Source: Larkinella punicea
GTDB taxonomy: Bacteria; Bacteroidota; Bacteroidia; Cytophagales; Spirosomataceae
Assembly: GCF_003334855.1 (NCBI RefSeq)
Contig: NZ_QOWE01000033.1
Coordinates: 1-64,000 of the forward strand
Length of the DNA stretch: 64,000 nt
Direction: 5' to 3'
The notes under the pieces were generated by a model. It saw only the letters and a program-made list of their open reading frames with translations, had not been told where the DNA came from and ran no database searches. Shown here one piece after another: positions 60,844 through 64,000 of the stretch; the stretch's first letter is position 1, and the number at the start of each line of letters is the position of its first letter. Both the position numbers and the translations under genes were made by a program.

Positions 60844-60887
60844 ACCACGGTATTCGTCTCTGATTTAGAAAGAAAAGAAGGCTGGAA

Positions 60888-60952
60888 ATGGGTAGTTCGT
60901 CATTCAGAATTCGCTTCGGGAATTGGAAGGACGAACTGCCCCTTTTAAACCG
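60888..60952 (+). terminator. hairpin after the pirin gene
   Basis: AGTTCGTC and GACGAACT (about 60894-60938) pair, with an inner GAATTC...GGAATT stem. A CCCCTTTTAAA tail follows. It probably terminates the pirin transcript before the channel gene. Confidence 0.5.
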
Positions 60953-61005
60953 GACTTCAACAAACGGTGTTAAGCAGGTGGATTGTCCCGTAAACCACCG
61001 CGCCT

Positions 61006-61842
61006 ATGTCCCTGTCTACCCCCAAACCGCCTTCCACGCACTGGCGGCTTCGTCTGCACGAGATCATTTTCGAAGCCGATACGCCCGCCGGGAAGGCGTT
61101 CGATATTATTCTGATCGGGAGCATTCTGGTGAGTGTCATCATCGTCATGCTGGAAAGCATCGGCCGGGTCAGAGCGGTGTATGGGGATGAACTGCACCTT
61201 GCGGAGTTGTTTTTTACAGTGCTGTTTACTGTTGAATACCTCCTCCGGCTCATCAGCGTGAAGCGACCGCTGCGGTATGCGGGGAGCTTCTTCGGCATCG
61301 TCGATATTCTGGCCATTTTGCCGACCTATCTGAGTTTGTTCGTTCCCGGCACCCAGTATCTGTTCACGATCCGTATTCTGCGGCTGCTCCGTATTTTCCG
61401 CATTCTGAAGCTGTCGGCATACCTCTCGGAAGCCACCATTCTAACCAGTGCGTTGCGGGCCAGCCGTCGCAAAATCAGCGTGTTTATCCTGACGGTTCTG
61501 TCGCTGGTGGTTGTGCTGGGGTCACTGATGTACATCATCGAGGGGGAAGAAAACGGCTTCGACAGCATTCCAACGAGCATTTACTGGGCCATTGTGACCC
61601 TGACGACCGTGGGCTACGGCGACCTTTCCCCCCAAACGCCCCTGGGCAAGGCACTGGCGTCACTCGTCATGATCATGGGCTATGGCATCATTGCCGTTCC
61701 CACCGGCATCGTCACCGTCGAACTTTCGCAGGCAGCTCTAAAGCTAAAGCAAGCCGTTTCATCCCAATCGTGTCCGTCGTGCGGGGCGGAAGGGCACGAC
61801 TTCGATGCGGTTTTCTGCAAATACTGCGGAACGCACTTGTAA
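61006..61842 (+). CDS. voltage-gated potassium channel with a C-terminal zinc ribbon
   Basis: The 278-residue product has six membrane helices. The fourth (TIRILRLLRIFRILKLSAYL) has the regular Arg spacing of a voltage sensor. The selectivity filter is T201-V-G-Y-G-D206. The tail (256-278) has CPSC and CKYC pairs, a zinc-ribbon fold not usual for Kv-type bacterial channels. It lets K+ pass the cytoplasmic membrane. It stands alone. The zinc ribbon could bind zinc or a nucleic acid or protein partner; that is inference. Confidence 0.93.
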   Translation: MSLSTPKPPSTHWRLRLHEIIFEADTPAGKAFDIILIGSILVSVIIVMLESIGRVRAVYGDELHLAELFFTVLFTVEYLLRLISVKRPLRYAGSFFGIVDILAILPTYLSLFVPGTQYLFTIRILRLLRIFRILKLSAYLSEATILTSALRASRRKISVFILTVLSLVVVLGSLMYIIEGEENGFDSIPTSIYWAIVTLTTVGYGDLSPQTPLGKALASLVMIMGYGIIAVPTGIVTVELSQAALKLKQAVSSQSCPSCGAEGHDFDAVFCKYCGTHL

Positions 61843-61852
61843 TGGTTTCACT

Positions 61853-62281
61853 TTACCGGCTCCCGTGGATGCTAAAATTGATCGGCAGGTTATACCGACA
61901 AGCCACCACCTGTCCCCCTTGTTTCGCCGGTGTCCAGGCAGGCATATTTTCGATGAGTCGAATGGCCTCCGCATCCAGTTCTGAACCCAAACCTTTTAAA
62001 ATTTCCGCCTTCTCGATCCGGCCCTGCTCGCTGACGATAAAGGTAACGAACACCTTGCCTTCCTGTCCGGCTTTCCGGGCGGTTTCGGGGTAGCGAAGAT
62101 TCTTCCCAATATACTCGCCTAACTTGCTCATTCCTCCTGGAAAAGTGGGTGAATCGTCGACAACTAAATAAACCGGGCGGTCGAATGTGGACGTTGAATC
62201 GAGGTTTTTGGGCTGGCATTGGGCCAGAAGCCAGAGCGTCCCCAGTAGTGAAAGTATGGTAAGGAAAGATTGTCGGCTCAT
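61853..62281 (-). CDS. TonB C-terminal-domain lipoprotein
   Basis: The 142-residue product has a lipobox (LLAQC, Cys22) and a TonB-C-type domain (about 45-142) with LRYPETARKAGQEGKVFVTFIVSEQGRIEKAEILKG and DAEAIRLIENMPAWTPAKQGGQ. No membrane helix or Pro-rich linker is present, so it is not a normal TonB; it may act as an envelope adaptor. It is convergent with the channel gene. Confidence 0.85.
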   Translation of the reverse strand: MSRQSFLTILSLLGTLWLLAQCQPKNLDSTSTFDRPVYLVVDDSPTFPGGMSKLGEYIGKNLRYPETARKAGQEGKVFVTFIVSEQGRIEKAEILKGLGSELDAEAIRLIENMPAWTPAKQGGQVVACRYNLPINFSIHGSR

Positions 62282-62342
62282 GGAGTTTCTGTTGTGTGGA
62301 CAACCGAATAACCTGAATAAGCAAACGTACTAATTTCTGCCG

Positions 62343-64000
62343 TTACTTGCTCCCCAATTCGCTTAAATACCGGATCAAATCCCGCACATCTTCCTCCGAA
62401 TACGCATCCATCAGTCCCGTCGGCATCAGCGAACCGCTTTCGGTCTGGCTCGCCAGTTCCTTTTTGTTGATGACCCGGTTTTTGGTGGAAGCCGTCGTTT
62501 TGATGTGAATCACCTCGGCGGTTTCAAAGACCTTGATACCCTGAATGATTTCGCCTTTTTTCGTTTCCACCTGCACCTGATTATAGCCTTCCTTGATGTT
62601 CTGGTTGGGCCACAACACTTCTGTGATGATTTCGCGGGAGGAAAGGCCGCGGCCAATGGCCGACAGGTTCGGACCAATGGTGCCGCCTTTACCGTTCAGC
62701 GAATGACAGGCCGAACAGCTTGGGTTGGCCTGATAAATCAACTCACCGCGTTTCGCATTGCCCTGTTCCTGAATGGCTTTCGCCAGTTTTTCCACGTAAT
62801 CTGAACTGTATTTCCGGGCTACAATCGTCCGTTCTTCGGCCAGCGCATTCAGCCGGGCGCTGAGTTCGGGCGCGTTGATCCCTTTGGTGGCCAGGGCTTC
62901 CAGCGCCAGCCGGGCCTGCGGTTTGGACAGGGCGGTTTTTTCCAGTTCCGCCGTGAGGGCTTTAATCCCGGAACGCTGATCGATCAGGGGCGCGATGGCT
63001 TCCCGCATGGCGTCGACCGAAGCCCCGGAACGCTGCATTTCGGCCACGGTTGCCCGGGCCGCCAGCGCGACGTCGAGTTCGCTGAGACCCTTCAACGACG
63101 CCAGCCGGATTACGCGGGGCGTTTCGGCAGAACCGACCAGCTTTTGCAGCAACGGCAAAGCCGCCCGGCCGCGCAGTTCGACCAATGCCTTCAAACCTTC
63201 GGCCCGGACCCGCTGATCGATCTGGTTGTTCATCGCCAAATTATTGATTGTTGCCGCTGTTGAACTGATTTTCCAGGCCCGCGCCAGGTGGATCGCGGCC
63301 ATGTTGACTTCGGCGGTTTTTGACGGCAATAGGCTGTTTTTGAGCGAAGTAGCCGCAATAGGAGAGACCGGCCGGACGTCCAGCTTGCTCAGGTTTTCGA
63401 GCAAAACCGCATCGGTTTGCGCCGACGGTTGACTCAACACAAACTCTATATCGGCGGCTTTTCCGGTTTTCGCCAGACTGAGCAGCAGATTCCGCCGGAC
63501 CTCCGGCGTTAGGTTTTCGGTGCCGATCAGCTTCCGGTATTGATCCGGCAAATACCACGATGGTGGTAAAACGCTCACAAGCCAGGCCAGGTGCGCCGGT
63601 TTTTTGAACGCCAGCTTCCCGCTTTGCAAAGCCGGTTCCCACGCATCCTGCAAGGCATAGGCGGTTTTGTTCAGCGCATACGTTAGAAATTTGTCCATGG
63701 GCTGGTCCAGCACCTGAGTTGCCAGCACCATCGCTTCGGGGCGATGAACCGAACTGACCGCTACCAGGGCTTCGAGCCGAACCCGAGCATGGTTGTCGTT
63801 GATCAACGGTTCCAGCACCGCCAGCGGATCAGCCAGCCGGTCGGACCAGCGACCCGCTACGTGGGCGGCATAGGCCCGCGCCCCCGGTTCTTTTCCTTTG
63901 GCGAGTTGCCGGAGCAGGGCTTCGTGGACCAGCTCGTGGCTTTCAAACACGCCGAGGGCTTCCATCAGATGGTGCTCGTAATTCGGGTCTTTCGCGTCTA
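62343..64000 (-). CDS. HEAT-repeat/cytochrome c protein, partial (PVC-type dehydrogenase family)
   Basis: The frame is open to the right edge, so the N-terminus is outside the window. The visible 550 codons have HEAT-like helical repeats and a C-terminal cytochrome c with CSACH and the motif GPNLSAIGRGLSSREIITEVLWPNQNIKEGY, typical of the PVC-type dehydrogenase C-terminus. The residues entering at the edge (KDPNYEHHLMEAL) also fit that family. It is a paralogue in design of the gene at 49468. It is likely membrane-anchored and periplasmic. Confidence 0.88.
   Translation of the reverse strand, partial: DAKDPNYEHHLMEALGVFESHELVHEALLRQLAKGKEPGARAYAAHVAGRWSDRLADPLAVLEPLINDNHARVRLEALVAVSSVHRPEAMVLATQVLDQPMDKFLTYALNKTAYALQDAWEPALQSGKLAFKKPAHLAWLVSVLPPSWYLPDQYRKLIGTENLTPEVRRNLLLSLAKTGKAADIEFVLSQPSAQTDAVLLENLSKLDVRPVSPIAATSLKNSLLPSKTAEVNMAAIHLARAWKISSTAATINNLAMNNQIDQRVRAEGLKALVELRGRAALPLLQKLVGSAETPRVIRLASLKGLSELDVALAARATVAEMQRSGASVDAMREAIAPLIDQRSGIKALTAELEKTALSKPQARLALEALATKGINAPELSARLNALAEERTIVARKYSSDYVEKLAKAIQEQGNAKRGELIYQANPSCSACHSLNGKGGTIGPNLSAIGRGLSSREIITEVLWPNQNIKEGYNQVQVETKKGEIIQGIKVFETAEVIHIKTTASTKNRVINKKELASQTESGSLMPTGLMDAYSEEDVRDLIRYLSELGSK

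Noticed and set aside
1-64000. tRNA or rRNA genes.
   Set aside because: I saw no cloverleaf with a conserved T-arm and no rRNA-like conserved stretch by reading; a tRNAscan-SE and Rfam run would settle it.

Overview
The window looks like chromosomal DNA of a Bacteroidota bacterium of the order Cytophagales, close to the Spirosoma/Larkinella/Rudanella group. This is inferred from gene content and signals, not from a database search. The supporting signs are a SusC/SusD pair, two LytTR response regulators with one LytS-type kinase, a divergent sigma/anti-sigma pair, a MenA menaquinone enzyme, a lycopene cyclase, PVC-type membrane dehydrogenases with fused cytochrome c, and several TAnnTTTG (-7) promoter boxes instead of E. 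coli-like ones. There is no rRNA, tRNA, CRISPR array, transposase or phage gene that I can support.

Layout. 1-4670 is an AT-rich, poorly recognisable accessory region with small secreted proteins, a carboxypeptidase-regulatory-domain protein, beta-barrel proteins and a decayed 3' end of a barrel gene. 4672-8816 holds argS, a glutathione peroxidase, menA and an Asp/Glu racemase. 8943-12425 is ileS on the minus strand, carrying two in-frame palindromic repeat insertions. 12584-13588 is a divergent sigma-like/anti-sigma-like pair. 13622-22994 (minus) is a SusC-SusD-esterase-CocE hydrolase cluster with a BNR/sialidase-type protein downstream. 23370-27365 holds a DUF6134-like protein, a GH20 hexosaminidase and a di-heme cytochrome c. 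27639-33793 holds an APC permease, a LytTR regulator, an M23 peptidase lipoprotein, a DUF4136 lipoprotein, a YceI protein and a zinc-ribbon protein. 34028-36604 (minus) is atpA-atpG. 37060-42620 holds an FKBP isomerase, a Prc/CtpA-type protease, a small TonB-C-like protein and a class V aminotransferase. 42733-44958 is a kinase/regulator pair. 45119-48776 holds OsmC, an outer-membrane-type protein, lipA and lycopene cyclase. 49468-57501 is a probable plus-strand operon: PVC-type dehydrogenase/cytochrome, TIM-barrel isomerase, SDR, MFS transporter, SDR, and possibly a lipase. 57785-64000 holds a beta-lactamase-fold hydrolase, a divergent HxlR/pirin pair, a voltage-gated potassium channel with a zinc-ribbon tail, a TonB-C lipoprotein, and the 3' part of a second HEAT/cytochrome protein that runs off the right edge.

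The most unusual property is the density of long intergenic hairpins. Several have perfect or near-perfect arms of 25-55 bp. Two copies (7095-7194 and 44976-45103) share an outer 15-base word, an inner word and an 18-nt loop size, but differ in the middle of the arm; each copy is nevertheless exactly self-complementary. Other families are CCCCTAAAGGGGACTT, ACCTGcAAGGTCTT, GTTTACGGTTTTCGG, G/C-run hairpins, and GTGCCGTTAGGCAC REP-like units. Two of these families also occur inside the ileS reading frame, where they add short peptides to isoleucyl-tRNA synthetase.
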